NCBI GenBank assembly: GCA_002150815.3
Contig: NDFF03000033.1
Span: forward strand, 434,001 to 498,000
DNA length: 64,000 nucleotides
Direction: 5' to 3'
Origin: Grammothele lineata
Taxonomy: Eukaryota; Basidiomycota; Agaricomycetes; Polyporales; Polyporaceae
The position numbers and the translations under genes are program-made. Below the pieces are notes generated by a model. It made no database searches and had not been told where the DNA came from. It saw nothing but the letters and a program-made list of their open reading frames with translations. Positions 10,789 to 22,639 of this stretch are shown here, piece by piece. Position 1 is the stretch's first letter. Each line of letters opens with the position of its first letter.

Positions 10789-11286
10789 TCGTACAGCTTC
10801 CCGGACTATTGTCGTGCACAGCCCCGCCCGTTGCAGTGCGCGCGGAGGCGGGAACTCGAATACTGGTTCACCGGAATCTGGATTCTGCATCTACATCGTA
10901 TCTGACTGTCTGTGCATCTCTCGTGCTTACTCGTTTGCTGTCGTCGTATACAAATGTACGTGTACTGACTGTCCCCTGATCTCTCCTCTCTCCTCTCTCT
11001 CTATCGCTTTCGTGCTGCGGTGACATACATATACATGCCCTTAAGATATGTAGGATCCCTTTGTATGCACGAGTGTCCCATCACACCACTACTTATGCAA
11101 ATCCCTTCTCTTCCGGAAGTGTGGGCGTATGGCGTTACGGCTGGGATGACATAACTCTTCACGCCGGATGGTGGACGGAGGTGGCCTGATCTGGCGATCG
11201 TCGATCATCTGCACATCGGGGCAGCAGTGTTGCCGTCGAGGACGGAGAAGACGGGAAGTGTGCCCACCACGGGCTAGTCTCTGCAC

Positions 11287-11451
11287 CTAGCCGACCATAA
11301 CGGGGTGTCCCGCCGGTCCCGAGGCGATAGGCTCGGTAAGGCCACCTGTTGTGTAGAGTTCGGGCTCTATTTCTTCTCTGACGTTGCGAGACAGTCTCAT
11401 CGCGGGCTTGTACCGCCAGTAGACGCGCTTTATCGCCCGACTCGACGACAT
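11287..11451 (-). CDS. Possible small ORF, 54 aa, unrecognised
   Basis: Minus-strand ATG at 11451 opens a 54-aa frame rich in basic and aromatic residues (RAIKRVYWRYKPAMRLSR) and ending in a Gly/Pro-rich tail. The frame is open upstream to 11562. Composition is more protein-like than neighbouring noncoding frames, but I see no clear splice partner and no family match. It may be one exon of a small gene or chance. Confidence 0.2.
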   Translation of the reverse strand: MSSSRAIKRVYWRYKPAMRLSRNVREEIEPELYTTGGLTEPIASGPAGHPVMVG

Positions 11452-11599
11452 TATCGGGCTCGCTCTCTTCACGCACCAACCCTCCAAGAACGACACACGC
11501 GCCCATATTATTAGGATCACATTAATGAAGCAACCGACACCACACGAAGAAGGAAGAATCACAAGCCTCCGCCACTACCCGTGCGCCCGACATCCTCGC

Positions 11600-12899
11600 T
11601 CATGAGCGGCTCGGCCGGCCGACGAGCACCATCCCGTCGTCCTCGTCCGTCTCCGTCCCGTACTCGCTCCCTTCCATCCGGCTGTGCGTGAGCACGGGCG
11701 ACGACGTCACCGAGTTCTCGGACGTGTTCGTCGACGCGCGGCTCTCTGTCCGTACTTGCTCTGGCTCTGCAACTGCGGGCTTGGGCTGTTCGGGCTGCTG
11801 CTGCTGGGGAGGCGTAGGGGAGGGTGTGGAGGCGAGCGGGGACGGGGACACGGCGGGTTGGGCGGACTTGGGCTCCATACCGGGCGGTGGGGGCTGCGAG
11901 ATCTCGCGGAGGGTCTCGACCATGAGGTCGTGCACCCGGACCGCGAGCGCGGCGACGTCTGCGGAGGTGAGGCCCGTGGTGGGGATTGGTGGCAAGACTA
12001 TACCGAGAGAGATATAAGCAACGCGCACAAGCTACGACTCGTTGCCAGGGACGCACCTTTGACCTTGAGAGTCCCGCTCTCGAAGACGTCCTTCCTGTAC
12101 AACCGCCAGTAGTTCTCGCACACGACGGGCACGATCGGGACCTGGGCCTGGATCGCAGTGTGGAAGGCGCCCTTCTTGAAGGGGAGCATGTCCGCGTGCG
12201 GGCGCATCGAGCGCGTGCCTTCGGGGAAGAGCCAGAGCGAGCTGTGGCGCTCCTTCATAATCTCGCCCGCGGCGGTGAGCGAGCGCACGGCGCGCGCGTT
12301 GTTGCCGCGGTCGACGAACACGGCGCCGGCGAGGGTCATGAACTGGCCCAGCAGTGGCGACCATTGCAGTTCCTTCTTCGCCATGATCGACGCGCGCCGG
12401 GGGAAGATCCTATTGAAAGCAGAAAAGCACATGCAGGCACGCGCGCACGCGGCGATGGCGGGGGCGATTATCCGGCAGAGGGCCGAGAGGGGGCAGCAGG
12501 ACGCGCGTCAGGGCTGAGGGCGTGCAGGGCGACGACGTGGACGACGCACCTCCCGAGGTAGAGGATGTCGAGCATGCTCTGGTGGTTGCCGACGAGGACC
12601 GAGGGACGCGTGTCGAGGTACTCCTCGCCCTCGACTACGAGACGGATGCCGATCACGCGGCTGGCGAGGTGGTAGAAGCTGCGCGCGACGACGTAGAAGA
12701 CGTCAAAGCGACGGCCGGTGAGGCCCATGCCTATCGAGCAGATCACGCCCCAGATGGAGCAGACCCCAAGGGTAGAGAGGTAGAGGCCGACACGGACATA
12801 GTAGCGGGCGATGGGGTTTGTATCCGCGAAGGTCTTGAGGGCGAAAACGGGGAGGGAGACATATACGAGCGGCTTGATGATGGAAGCCAGGATGGACAT
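11600..12899 (-). CDS. SLC1: 1-acyl-sn-glycerol-3-phosphate acyltransferase (AGPAT)
   Basis: Makes phosphatidic acid from lysophosphatidic acid in the ER or lipid droplets. Three exons: 12550..12899, 12057..12409, 11600..11997; 366 aa. Seen: N-terminal hydrophobic segments; motif I NHQSMLD (N-H-x4-D, residues about 104 to 110); GRIFPRRASIMAKKEL (motif II region); FPEGTRS (motif III) and the VPIVPVV segment (motif IV). The last exon adds a Pro/Gln/Ser-rich C-terminal tail of about 100 residues that is not part of the fold. Splicing of the first intron restores the expected LGR-IFP junction. Confidence 0.93.
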
Positions 12900-13137
12900 G
12901 GTAGGAGCCCCGTCGTCGGCGACGATGAGGCGGGCTTAGCGGACAGGGAGGAGAGGTGTAGGGACGATGCGGAAGGAGAGAGAAATGGCTCGAGGGCGAC
13001 TCTGGCCCGGACTGGGACCACGCGTGCGCAAATCAGGTCACGCCGAGCCACGATCGGAGCCTGAAGCACCCGCGTCTTGCACATCGTCCCCCATCTCCGA
13101 AGCCTCTCCGTCCCGTCCACTCGTGTTCATCCTCGTC

Positions 13138-14314
13138 ATGGCCTTTGCCAGGCCCGCTCGTGGTTCGTCTCTCTGCAATGCTCTCCTCCACGCCGCGCTC
13201 ACACTGTTTCGTGCCCCTAGGCAAGCCTGCCAACCACCCGCGCGGCCCGAACGCGTCATCCGCAGGCACGGGCTCGCGTCCGAAGCCGGACATATCCAGC
13301 TCTCAGTCTTCCACCCTTACAGCGCCTCAGGCTCGCGGTCCCGATCGCCCCAATGCAACACGCACCAAGTCGACCAAAGCCACGTCGGCGCAGCCCCCGC
13401 AGACAACAACACGTACGCGCGTCGAAGGTTCCCAGCGCGTGAGAGCCGTGGCCACGCCCCATGGGACGCTTCCCGGCGCCGCGTCTAGCACGAGCTCTTC
13501 CGGCGGCCCCCAACAACGCGTGAGCATGCTTGCCTTCTCCCGCTGTGGTTTGTGATGCTGACACGTTAGCGACACGTTGTAGACGCGTCCGCGAGCGCAG
13601 GAAGCCGCGCCGGTCGTGGAGCAAGCAGATGCGTTGCAGGTCGCGGCGCAGTCTTGCGCGTGGAGGTACATGACGTCTACTCTGGAAGACGAGCTGGACA
13701 GGTCTAAGACGACGGCACTCGACGCATTGGAAACGCGGAAGAACCAGCTGGCGATCGAGGAGGCAGACATCGCCGATGCTCGCGTGCGGTATGAAGCTGA
13801 GCGACTCACGGACTTCTATGATGAACTCTCAGACAAAAAGGTATGCATAGCACTTTCAGCTCCAGAGTTACCTCGATACACTTTCTTGAAGATCGCGGAA
13901 GAGATTGCCGCGACGATCATACGTTTCAAGACTTTCGAGACCGCTGCCAGTGAGACAATCAATGCAGCCCTACGGCTGACATCTCTCCCTCTGGATGATT
14001 CGACGCATATATCCCAGTATAATGCTATGTTAGATGCCATTGGTGAGTTTGCATGCTTCATCGGTACTACATCCCTTAGTAGCTCCGGGTCAGATTCCTT
14101 GGAGGACGAATGCGGGAGGCTCGACGGGGAGATCACGTCTTTGCAGGATGCGCCTTCGCATCCACAAGGCAGACTTCCATCTATATTATCTAGTCTGTCT
14201 AACGTGCTTCGGGGCCATGAAGCAAGCATAGCACATGCGCGGAGCCTCGTAGAATGTTGCAAAGACTCTTACCGAATATGTATTGAGACCCTAACCCTAG
14301 AACGCCGCATGTAA
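13138..14314 (+). CDS. Hypothetical basic-then-helical protein
   Basis: Model: 13138..13162, 13221..13519, 13583..13840, 13892..14314, giving 334 aa. The N-terminal third is basic, Ser/Pro/Thr-rich and probably disordered (KPANHPRGPNAS onward). From about residue 115 the protein is helical with heptad-like stretches (MTSTLEDELDRSKTTALDAL and NQLAIEEADIADARVRYEAE), suggesting a coiled coil and protein-protein assembly. The third intron (13841..13891) is exactly 51 nt, in phase and stop-free, so an unspliced version adds 17 residues without breaking the frame. I do not recognise the family; a cytoskeletal or kinetochore role would be a guess. Divergent from the AGPAT gene across 238 bp. Confidence 0.65.
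14287..14300. repeat. Telomere-like 14-mer, copy A
   Basis: GACCCTAACCCTAG, two CCCTAA-type units, inside the last codons of the hypothetical gene ending at 14314. Same 14-mer as at 47498. Confidence 0.6.
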
Positions 14315-14355
14315 TCTACTTTCGATTCAAAAAATGGCATCTGCTCTTGACCGAG

Positions 14356-17029
14356 ATGAGTGCAGCCACCATCGCAGACCCCTTCCTCCTCTCGTCCTAT
14401 CCCGAGTCTCCCGTCTACAGAAAACGCAAGGCGACCCCGCTATATGCCTCCGTGCCCTCTGGTAGTAATGTGGATCCTCTTGTCACCGTAGCCGTCCAAG
14501 GGGACGGCTTACATGTCCTCGATGTGCGTGTCTCCGCCTCGTATTTGTTTGACAGACAATTAAATTTCGTTCTCAGTCCTCAACACAGCATACAGCTGCA
14601 TCACATACTCTAGGGCCGTCGACGTCTTTTTCATGCCCGCCAGCATCTCGCACAACGCAAGCCAAGGGCGGTAGCCGTATATGCACGACCTACGCCGTGC
14701 TTGAATCGGGGCCGGACGTAAAACCAGATGGCAAAGGGAAGACTGTCGTGGCTTGGGAAGAGCAACTGTCGGGAGGTGTGTCTGAAAGCATCGAAAATGA
14801 GCAGAGGAAACGGGTCACCATAGTACGTGCATTCTGTCCGTGTGCTAGGCTCGCCCTTGACCTCTCCTAGGCCCCTCACCCGGTTGCACACGTCCACGCT
14901 CCCGACTACCTCCCCCACTCCGTCATCTTTGTGGGTCCTTCGGGCGATGTTACAGTTACCAATGAGGGACTTGGAGAACCCCGAACCTGTCGTCCACAAA
15001 CGCAAGGGACTTCGCTACTTCGACACTTCCTCCTCCCCTCTACCGCATGCTCATTTCTTCCTGCCACGCAAGAAAATTACGGCGCAATATCTCTCTCGTT
15101 CATGAGAATTGGGGGCGTTTTGAGGTTGAGTGCGGTAGGAGTGGATAGTGAAAATGTCACCGCGCTCGGAGAATGTGTAGTACCTGTGGAAGAAACCGTA
15201 CGTCATCTCACCGCCCCTCGCATTATCATCACAAACATTACCGTTTCTAGGACGTGGTCGATATCTCATGTAGCAACACTGGTTCCATAGGTATTCTGCG
15301 TAAGTCATCTTTGCTCCGCGGAGGATTCCGTCTTCTCACCTCCTCTATTAGTTTCTTCGGGAACACTATATGCACTTTCGCTTGCGGCCACCTCTTCATT
15401 ATCAATATCTCCCGCGGCGGAACCTCTGCGTCTTCAGAACCTCACGTTCATCAACACCGCTCGCTCAACAGAAGTATCCCTTGTGGCGCTCACATCGTCA
15501 CACGTGCTCCTCTGTGCCGTTCCCTCAGGATCAGGGCACGAGATCGTGTTTATGCTGTGGGACCTTCGCTATGGTGTCCTGTTGGCGCAACAGTCGATGC
15601 CCGTGCCGTCCACGCTCCCCCGTCCAAAGAAGGTTGGCGCGAGCCTGCGACTCATCGCCCCAAACCCCTCAGGTTCGGCAACCGCTTCGAAAGCGGGAAG
15701 GGTGAATCTGCATGTCCTACTTGCCCTGCTCCCTATCCCCGAACGTGAACAGCAAGCCGAATCAGGAAACGCCGCACCTCGTTCGACTCTACTTGTCATC
15801 CCCGTTAGCGTGCCTGCGACGTCCACTATCGCCGCCGCAATGGGCAAGGCACAAGCCGGGGCTCGGTGGATGTCTTCCAAGACTATTCGGGGTGCGCGAG
15901 GACAGGGTCAGACGTCGCGCGGCACGCCCGAGATGAGTCCCGCCGCTCGGAAGGTACTCCAGGAGATGAAGACTGCGATCGAGGGCAGCACGCGCCCCAA
16001 CGCGTCCGCTGCGGAGACCGTGTTCTTCGAGTACGTGAAGCAGCAGGACAAAAGCAAAGGTCAAGAAGGAGAGGAGGCTCCCGTAGAGTACCCTTTCGTG
16101 CAAGGGGTGCTAGAACTGGCGTTGCCCGTACAAGAGGCGGCGCAAGGGCAAGACAAAAAGCAAGTAGCGGGCCCGTACTCGTCGAAGATTGTCAAGCATC
16201 TACTAGAGAATCGGGTCGTTAGCTCTTCTATGGTTATGGGTGGGCTCCTGCCTGCTCTGGCAGCCCAGAACGACTGGGTAAGTCCACATATTCGCAGTTG
16301 TCTACGCTTATTCTAACGTTAGGATTTCGCCAGGATACGGTTCCGCTGGCTATGCAGTCTGTAACAGACCTCTCAGAGAACGACATCATCGCTCTCTTGG
16401 CCAAAGTTGTCACTGCTTACCGACGCACCGCCGCTGCAGCCGACGACAGCGCGATGCAGGTGGACTCGACGGCGTCTTCCGTGCCTCCATTACCCACCTT
16501 CCTCGCGAAAATAGTCTCCTATCCTTCCACACCCGCCCTGCAGCGCGCCGCGCTTCGCAAACATCTCCCAGACGCCGCTGACCTCCTCCCCGTGCTCGTC
16601 GTGCTCGACAGTTGGGTAGCGCAACACACCGCCGACCCCTCCACGCTCTTCTCCACCCTCTCTTCAGACGACTCCGCGCCAGCGTCAGAGCTGCCCCCGC
16701 TCGACAATGTCCTCGCCTTCGTCCAAGCGCTTCTCGACGCGTCCTTCCTCGCGCTCCTCGCGCACGCGCCCGCACACGACGTCCTCCGCTCGCTCGCCGC
16801 GCACGTCACCCCCGCGCTCGCCAGCGCAGGGGAGCTCGAGGCGCTCTGCGGCCCGCTCGAGCCTTTCGCGCGTGCGGCCGCGCGCGCGCAGGCTGCTGCT
16901 GCTGCCAGCGCCAGTGCCGCTGGGACGAAGCAGGACGGAGGGAGGGATTGGCGGAGGAAGCGGAAGGCGGCGCACGAGCAGGCTGGGATGGCGGTCGGGC
17001 TGTATCAGGTCGAGGAGCTCGTGTTGTAG
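14356..17029 (+). CDS. Nol11/Utp8-like nucleolar protein
   Basis: Probable U3 snoRNP (t-UTP) component for pre-rRNA transcription and processing; assigned from memory of family motifs. Exons: 14356..14523, 14577..14822, 14871..15197, 15251..15299, 15352..16277, 16334..17029; 803 aa. The N-terminal half reads as beta-propeller strands (VAVQGDGLHVLD, the HTLGPSTSFSCPP segment, YAVLESGPDVK, DVVDISCSNTGSIGILLSSG, VLLCAVPSG). The C-terminal half has the helical NOL11-like stretch: IVKHLLENRVVSS, GLLPALAAQNDWDTVPLAM, VTDLSENDIIALLAKVV, and ends in a basic nuclear-type tail (DWRRKRKAAHE). The exon 2 frame is fixed by phase and reveals the propeller strand. Starts only 41 bp after the previous gene's stop, so the intergenic space is minimal. 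Confidence 0.7.
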
Positions 17030-17626
17030 GGTCTTGGTAGAGCCTGAGGGGAGATGCAATGGGTCTTTGCTCTGCTGTTGTAGTAACACAAAATGTATGC
17101 GTCTTGCATTTTGCAAGGCGCCAGTGCCTGTTCGGGCACGTAGATGACAACGAGTAGGCTGGTTTCCAACGGTGCTACTACATGATCACAGCTATGTGGA
17201 CGGTAGCGAGAAGCCTTGCAAACAAGCATAGAGCTCCTTCAGCAGGGTATTATGGACAGAGCGGGAATCAAGGGAGTAAAGAGGGAGGACGGTGTGCTAC
17301 GATGAAACACGATGTGCACGAGAGTGAAAAGTACAGGCCACAGCAGACGGCCGCGAAGCATGAATGTGGTGTATGGACACGTACGTCACGTTGTACGGCA
17401 CGGATGCGTCAGTATGCACGAGATCAGGAAACAGGGTAAGGAGAGAGGGTCATCATCGTGAGTCGTCAAGTTCGTCACGGATTATAGTATAATTTATCCA
17501 CTGCAAGAGCACCCTGAAACGTACGGCAGTCAGCTTCGACAGCCCCTTTCGCGACCTGCAGCTTACAGGAGTCAGAACGCACCTGTGGCACCCCATAACC
17601 ATCCCATCCCCAGCCCCAAGCGACAG
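17030..17626. other. Convergent intergenic interval
   Basis: 597 bp between two convergent 3' ends. Short ORFs only; no RNA gene recognised. Confidence 0.4.
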
Positions 17627-19789
17627 CTACGCGCCCCACTCCTCCAAGCTGTTCCCGAACCCGGGCCGCATCGCCCACGACCCCCGCGCGCTATACCGCT
17701 CCTCGGGGCGCGCACGCCCAGCCGCGAGACTGAGCCCGCTCGCGCTCTCCGTGCCCGCGGCCCCAAGCAACCAGCCGGTCCACCACCCGCCGCGCTCCCC
17801 GTCGTCGCTGCTCTCCCCGTCCTGCTCTCCGTCCCTCGCCTTGCCCTTCCCCTTGCCCTTCCGACCGTCCCTGCCCGCTCCTTTACTCCTGCTCCTGCCC
17901 TTGCCGGAGGCGGAGGAGCTCCGTCTCGAAGCGCGAAAGCGCGCGGACGCGCCCTCGGGCTTCGAGGACGAGTACGGCTCGGGCGGCTCCGCGAACGAGA
18001 TGCGCTTGGGGGTCGACGCGCCGCTCGAGCCGCCCCCGCCCCCGTTCCTGCTCCGGCTCCTGCCCAGCCCGAACAAGTCCGGGATGTTCAGCAGTGAGGG
18101 GGAGGGCGACGGCTGCGCGGGGGTCACGGGCGTCACGGGCCGCGACGAGTTCGCGGAGCGGCTGCCCTTCATGGAAGATAGCTTGGGAGGGGATGGGGCG
18201 CGTGTCGAGGTCGTGTGGCGGGGTTTGGTGAATAGGCGCGAGACGGAGGCGGTCGCGTTCGACGTGCCCGAGGTGGGCGCGACGGTTGGTGGGGAGAGGA
18301 GAGACGGACGCGTCGCGGGTGGGGGTGCGGACGCCGTGGAGGCCTTTCCGGAGGAAGAGGGCGCGGAGAGTCGTTGCTTCTCGAGGATCTGCCGGAGGGA
18401 CTCGACGGTGCGGTCGACGTGAAGCGTGGCGGACTCGGAGGAGGTGGAGGAGGTGGAGAGCTCCTCGATGGGCGGTGTGAGTGGACGCGCGCGGCGAGCG
18501 GACACGCTGGTGGAGGGTGAGGATGAGCGAATGGGTGTGACGGAACGCGAGCGCGAGGATGGGCCGTCGATGCGGATCGGAGGCGGGGGCGACTTGGATA
18601 CACGCGGTCGCTTGACTGTGGCCCCGCTGCTACTCGACGAGCGCCGACGGAGACTCGCGGTGGACGCAGATGGGGACGTGCGGGGAATGACGAACGACGC
18701 GAGCACGTCCACAACCCTTCTTGGGTGCTCGACAGGTGCTGAGGCGGGAGTGGCACCTGGCACCACCTCCGAGTCGGGGTCCGGGCTTCCCGGCTGGTGT
18801 GCGAGCTGGCTTGGAAGCGGGGTGGGTGGCGGGCGGGCCGCGGGGCGGATACCGAGCGTGGACGGGAGGCCGATCTCGTCCGCGGCCTCGCTCGAATCGA
18901 TGTACATGGTGAGTGCGCGGGGAGCTTGCGCGACAAAATGGCTACGGTCGTGCACGGAGAGCTGCAGGCTGGACGTCGACTGGGACGGGTGGTGCTGCCG
19001 GTACTCGCCTGATGCCCGCCTTCTGTTTTGTCTCGACCGCGCATGCTGCTCCATATGCTCAGAAAGACCCGAAGTCGGAAGGCTCTGGCTGATCGGGGCG
19101 GCGGCGCGCGAGGCTGATTGGGAGCTGCTGCCGGCCACAGACTCCTCCTCGCCCTCGCTGTCCTCGCCGCGGACGAGACCCTCTACGCCCCTTGAGATCT
19201 CGTCGAGATCGTCCATCCAGGACGTCTGAAGGTCCCTATTGCCGCGGATGCGAGAGGTGAGGCGCTGGGCGCGCTCCTCGAGGCCACGATCTGCAGCATC
19301 GTCCTCTGCGAGCACGGCAGAGAGGCTCGTCTGGGTGGACATGGACGAGCGGAGGAGCTCGTTGGACATCTCGAGGGCGTGTACGCTGCGCGCGAGGAGC
19401 GAGTCGAGATAAGGGTCGCTGGCGTTTGCGTGCGCGTGCGCGGTGCTCTGCTGCCTTCTGTGGCTACCGGCACGGGATAGGTGAGAGGCCTGAGAACGAC
19501 GGGAGCTCGCCGTGCGGCGGGGGGAGACAGGGAGGCTCGGGGGCGGGCTGGGAATGTAGACGACTGCGGGTGCGTCGCGGCTGTCGTCGGTGTCGGTGTC
19601 TTCGTCTGCCTCCTCCGCGCTGTCCGGGTAGGCTGGGGGCTGCTCGGAGGGGATGTCGGGGAGGTCTGACTCTCTATGCCGGGGCGGGGAGGTGTAGAGG
19701 GGGAGGGTAGTGACGGTAGAGTCCGAGGAGAGACGGAGGGCAGAGAGGCGTTTGCGGTGGGCACCCCGGCGGGTAGAGGAGGCGTACAT
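17627..19789 (-). CDS. Hypothetical Ser/Pro-rich protein, single exon
   Basis: 720 aa in one uninterrupted frame. Composition is dominated by Ser, Pro, Arg and Thr with long disordered tracts. Two parts look more constrained: a helical stretch at about residues 125 to 215 (YLDSLLARSVHALEMSNELL, then LEERAQRLTSRIRGNRDLQT, then WMDDLDEISRGVEGLVRGED) and a C-terminal GGWWTGWLLGAAG segment. Many S-P and R-x-x-S sites make phosphoregulation plausible, but that is inference. The frame strongly outcompetes the other five by length. No family recognised. Start taken at the ATG before YASSTRRGAH. Confidence 0.7.
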   Translation of the reverse strand: MYASSTRRGAHRKRLSALRLSSDSTVTTLPLYTSPPRHRESDLPDIPSEQPPAYPDSAEEADEDTDTDDSRDAPAVVYIPSPPPSLPVSPRRTASSRRSQASHLSRAGSHRRQQSTAHAHANASDPYLDSLLARSVHALEMSNELLRSSMSTQTSLSAVLAEDDAADRGLEERAQRLTSRIRGNRDLQTSWMDDLDEISRGVEGLVRGEDSEGEEESVAGSSSQSASRAAAPISQSLPTSGLSEHMEQHARSRQNRRRASGEYRQHHPSQSTSSLQLSVHDRSHFVAQAPRALTMYIDSSEAADEIGLPSTLGIRPAARPPPTPLPSQLAHQPGSPDPDSEVVPGATPASAPVEHPRRVVDVLASFVIPRTSPSASTASLRRRSSSSSGATVKRPRVSKSPPPPIRIDGPSSRSRSVTPIRSSSPSTSVSARRARPLTPPIEELSTSSTSSESATLHVDRTVESLRQILEKQRLSAPSSSGKASTASAPPPATRPSLLSPPTVAPTSGTSNATASVSRLFTKPRHTTSTRAPSPPKLSSMKGSRSANSSRPVTPVTPAQPSPSPSLLNIPDLFGLGRSRSRNGGGGGSSGASTPKRISFAEPPEPYSSSKPEGASARFRASRRSSSASGKGRSRSKGAGRDGRKGKGKGKARDGEQDGESSDDGERGGWWTGWLLGAAGTESASGLSLAAGRARPEERYSARGSWAMRPGFGNSLEEWGA

Positions 19790-20646
19790 GGCTGGGAGGG
19801 AGACGCGTCCGCGCCCGAGGACGAGTCAGCGAGCGGCGAGAGGACGTCTATCAACCGAGGGCAGCCAGTGGCAGTGGCAGTCAAAAGACTTCGCTACCCA
19901 CCCTGGCGCCTCTCACCCGTCCCTGTCGCACGCGTGTGAACGCCTCTCCCAGCGTGACCCCTCTCTGACCTCATCTTCCGTCTGCCGCGTCTTTGCCGCT
20001 GCCCTTTTGGCTTCATGAATTCTCTCTCGGCCTTCTCCCCCTATACGTTACTGTAAAATATTATAACGTACGTAGCTTCGTACACCAAAATGAAGTGTTG
20101 GGCAGGAACGCAACCCACGCGTCCTCCGCGCGATACGGCACAGCTCGTGGGACGGGCCGCCCGGCCCTGCTGCCGACAAGATCGCCAGCGGCTGCAGTCG
20201 CTGCGACTCCGAAGTTGTCGGTCTTGCCACTACTATCCCCGAGATGCTCTTCTCTCCTCCCGTTGACGGGTTATTCGGTTACAGAACACACAACAGCCTC
20301 GTCGCCCATTCGGCAACACAATCTTCAGACTGGGTACTGCTGAGTATGGCAGCGGCGGCGGGCCCGTACGAAGTCGACTACTATGTCCCCTCGGAGTCTT
20401 GCAGCTCTCGTCCATCGAACGCGTCGTGACCAGCCACGCGCACCCACTCTCCTCGACAATCCTACTCGCTCGTGATGGCTGATGCCCCTATACTAAGACC
20501 AAGGTCACTGGACATCCATTCCCTCCACCCGAATATTCGCCTACACGTCTCTCCCGGCCCGCCCATCATCTCGTGACGTCCTCCGTTATGTTAAGAAGGC
20601 CGTCTCGCACCGTACCCCTCAGTCTCCAGAGGCTCGCTCCAGAAAG
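19790..20646. promoter_or_regulatory. Divergent promoter region, Ser-rich gene and GH28 gene
   Basis: 857 bp head-to-head. Includes a rare AT-rich patch around 20050..20080 (GTAAAATATTATAACG) in otherwise GC-rich DNA. No supported gene. Confidence 0.4.
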
Positions 20647-22639
20647 ATGAAGGTCCTTACAGCTGCCCTTGTCGCGACTCTCTGCACTGCGTCGACATGC
20701 GCTGCCGCCGCGACGTTTTCCAAAACCTGTACCCTGAAGCCGTTGGGCGAGGGACGGGATGATACCGACCAGGTGAGCGACGCGTTTTTCTCAGTATATG
20801 CATACCGCTGAGACATTTCAAGGTGGAAGCGGCCATCGCAAAGTGCGGACACTTTGGAAAGACGGTCTTCGCGCCGGGAGAGTACAATATCACCCGGTGC
20901 GTTCATTCTACCTCGTGACGCGCTATGCAGATCTCAACTTGCACGCAGGAAGATGACATGGGATCTTGTCTCTTCTCAAGTCGACCTGCACGGCTCCTTA
21001 AGCGTAAGCGTTCCTCTTTAATCATGACCCTCCCCGTGCACCAACGCGGTCCATCCCCTTCGGCCCTAGTTCGTCCCCGACATCCAATACTGGCTCAACG
21101 CGTCCAACACCTACCGCGTCATCTTCATCCAAGACCAAGCCTCCTGGTTCGTCGTCACTGGCCGCGACTTCACCCTCGACGCGCACGGCACGGGCGGCAT
21201 CAACGGCAACGGCCAGCCCTGGTGGTCGTACTTTGCGACCCGCACCCGCGAGGACGGCGACGGCCGCCCGGTCTCGCTCACCCTCAGCAACGTCACGCGC
21301 GGCATCGTGAGGGACTTCAGGATCGAGGCGCAGCCGTTCTGGTGCAACGCCGTCGCAGACTCGCGCGAGGTTGTGTATGATGGGATGTATTGCAACGCGA
21401 CGAACCAGGACCCGACGTTTGCGGGTATGAAGTGAGTGTCTTCTCTTCTGGCGTGAGCGGAGGCGGTTAACCATAGTGAACACAGTGTCGTGCCGAACAC
21501 GGACGGTGCGTAAACTGGCTACCAACATGGAAGTCGTATATTCAGCGTTCGAGTGCAGGTATCAACACATACCGCTCTGACAAGATCAGCCTACTCAACT
21601 TCGACGTAAGTTTTAAGTGAGCCTGTCGTATCTCACAATTTACTAACCTTTCTTCGAAGATCACATGCGGAGATGATTGCCTGGCAATCAAAGGAGTACG
21701 CTCGTCTCGTGCTTCAATCCGCCTCGGCAACGCTGATGGTCCATCCTAGAACTCTACCAACATCCATGCCAAAGGCGTCACATGCCGTGGCGGCAACGGG
21801 ATCGCTTTTGGTTCCCTAGGGCAATACGTCGACATGGTGCGTCCGCCGTACGCTGCGTCCCTTCCTGCGCACGCCTCTCAGACACTCTTCCATAGCCCGA
21901 TATTGTCGACCACGTTGTCCTGGAAGACATTGATGTACGTATATCGTTGTCGACTCTGTGTTTCCTTTATTCATGCGCTCCGTCCAAACGCTCTGGTAGA
22001 TGATCCGCCTCAACCCACAAGTACAGCCGAACATGGTCAGCGGCGTGTACTTCAAGTCCTGGACCGGGAGCGTGAACGGCGCGCCTCCGACCGGGGGAGG
22101 CGGCGGCGGAGGTACGCTGACCCCTCTTCCCTCTTACCCTCGCTAGCGCGAAGAGCTGAGAACCTGTGCGCGGCTCTCCGGCAGGATACGTCTCGAACGT
22201 GCTCACGCGCAACGTCTCGCTCGACAACGTCACCCTCCCGGTGCACGTCTACCAGACGAACGGCGGCCACAGCGGAGACCTCTCTTCGAAGCTCCAGTTC
22301 AGCAACCTCTCGTTCGTCGACTGGACGGGCACCTCCCAGCGCAACACACGTGCGTCTTCCCCCCCCCCCTCGTCTCCTCCCGAGAGTGTCTTGTCTTAAT
22401 GCTGAGCACGTACCGCAGTGGTGGAGATCGACTGCAGCGCAGGCGCGCCGTGCCCCGGTATGGCATTCAAAGACTTTGACGTCCAGCCCCCGGCGGGGAC
22501 AACCGTGGCGGTCGAGTGCGAGAACGTCGTCAGCGTTGTGGGCTTGCCCGGTGCGTCCGCTGTCTTGATTAGAGCGGGTGTGTGAGGCTAATGCGCTGCG
22601 TGACGGTGTGCAGGTTGCAATACGACCGGGAGCGCGTAA
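20647..22639 (+). CDS. GH28 pectinase, exo-(xylo/rhamno)galacturonanase type, secreted
   Basis: Hydrolyses galacturonan-type pectin outside the cell. Thirteen exons, 426 aa: 20647..20772, 20823..20896, 20949..21003, 21070..21431, 21486..21505, 21559..21605, 21660..21695, 21750..21836, 21896..21934, 22000..22111, 22185..22349, 22419..22550, 22614..22639. Signal peptide at residues 1 to about 20. Catalytic motifs: NTDG (motif I, split by an intron), GDDCLAIKG (catalytic Asp pair), CRGGNGIAFGSLGQY where Asn replaces His of the GHG motif, and YFKSW in place of RIK. The last two variants are known from the exo-acting and xylo/rhamnogalacturonan-active branch rather than classical endopolygalacturonases. 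Several N-glycosylation sequons. Exact substrate is inferred. Confidence 0.88.

Larger units (their letters stand above)
10760..11599. other. Intergenic, 840 bp
   Basis: Holds the CCG repeat, a CT-rich tract near 10980..11010 and a possible small minus-strand ORF listed separately. Flanked by the 3' ends of two convergent genes. Confidence 0.4.

Noticed and set aside
11986..12561. 191-codon plus-strand ORF
   Set aside because: Antisense shadow of the AGPAT gene, whose minus-strand frame carries the catalytic motifs.
20050..20080. AT-rich patch as possible replication origin
   Set aside because: Too short and without a recognised origin motif; noted only as promoter-region composition.
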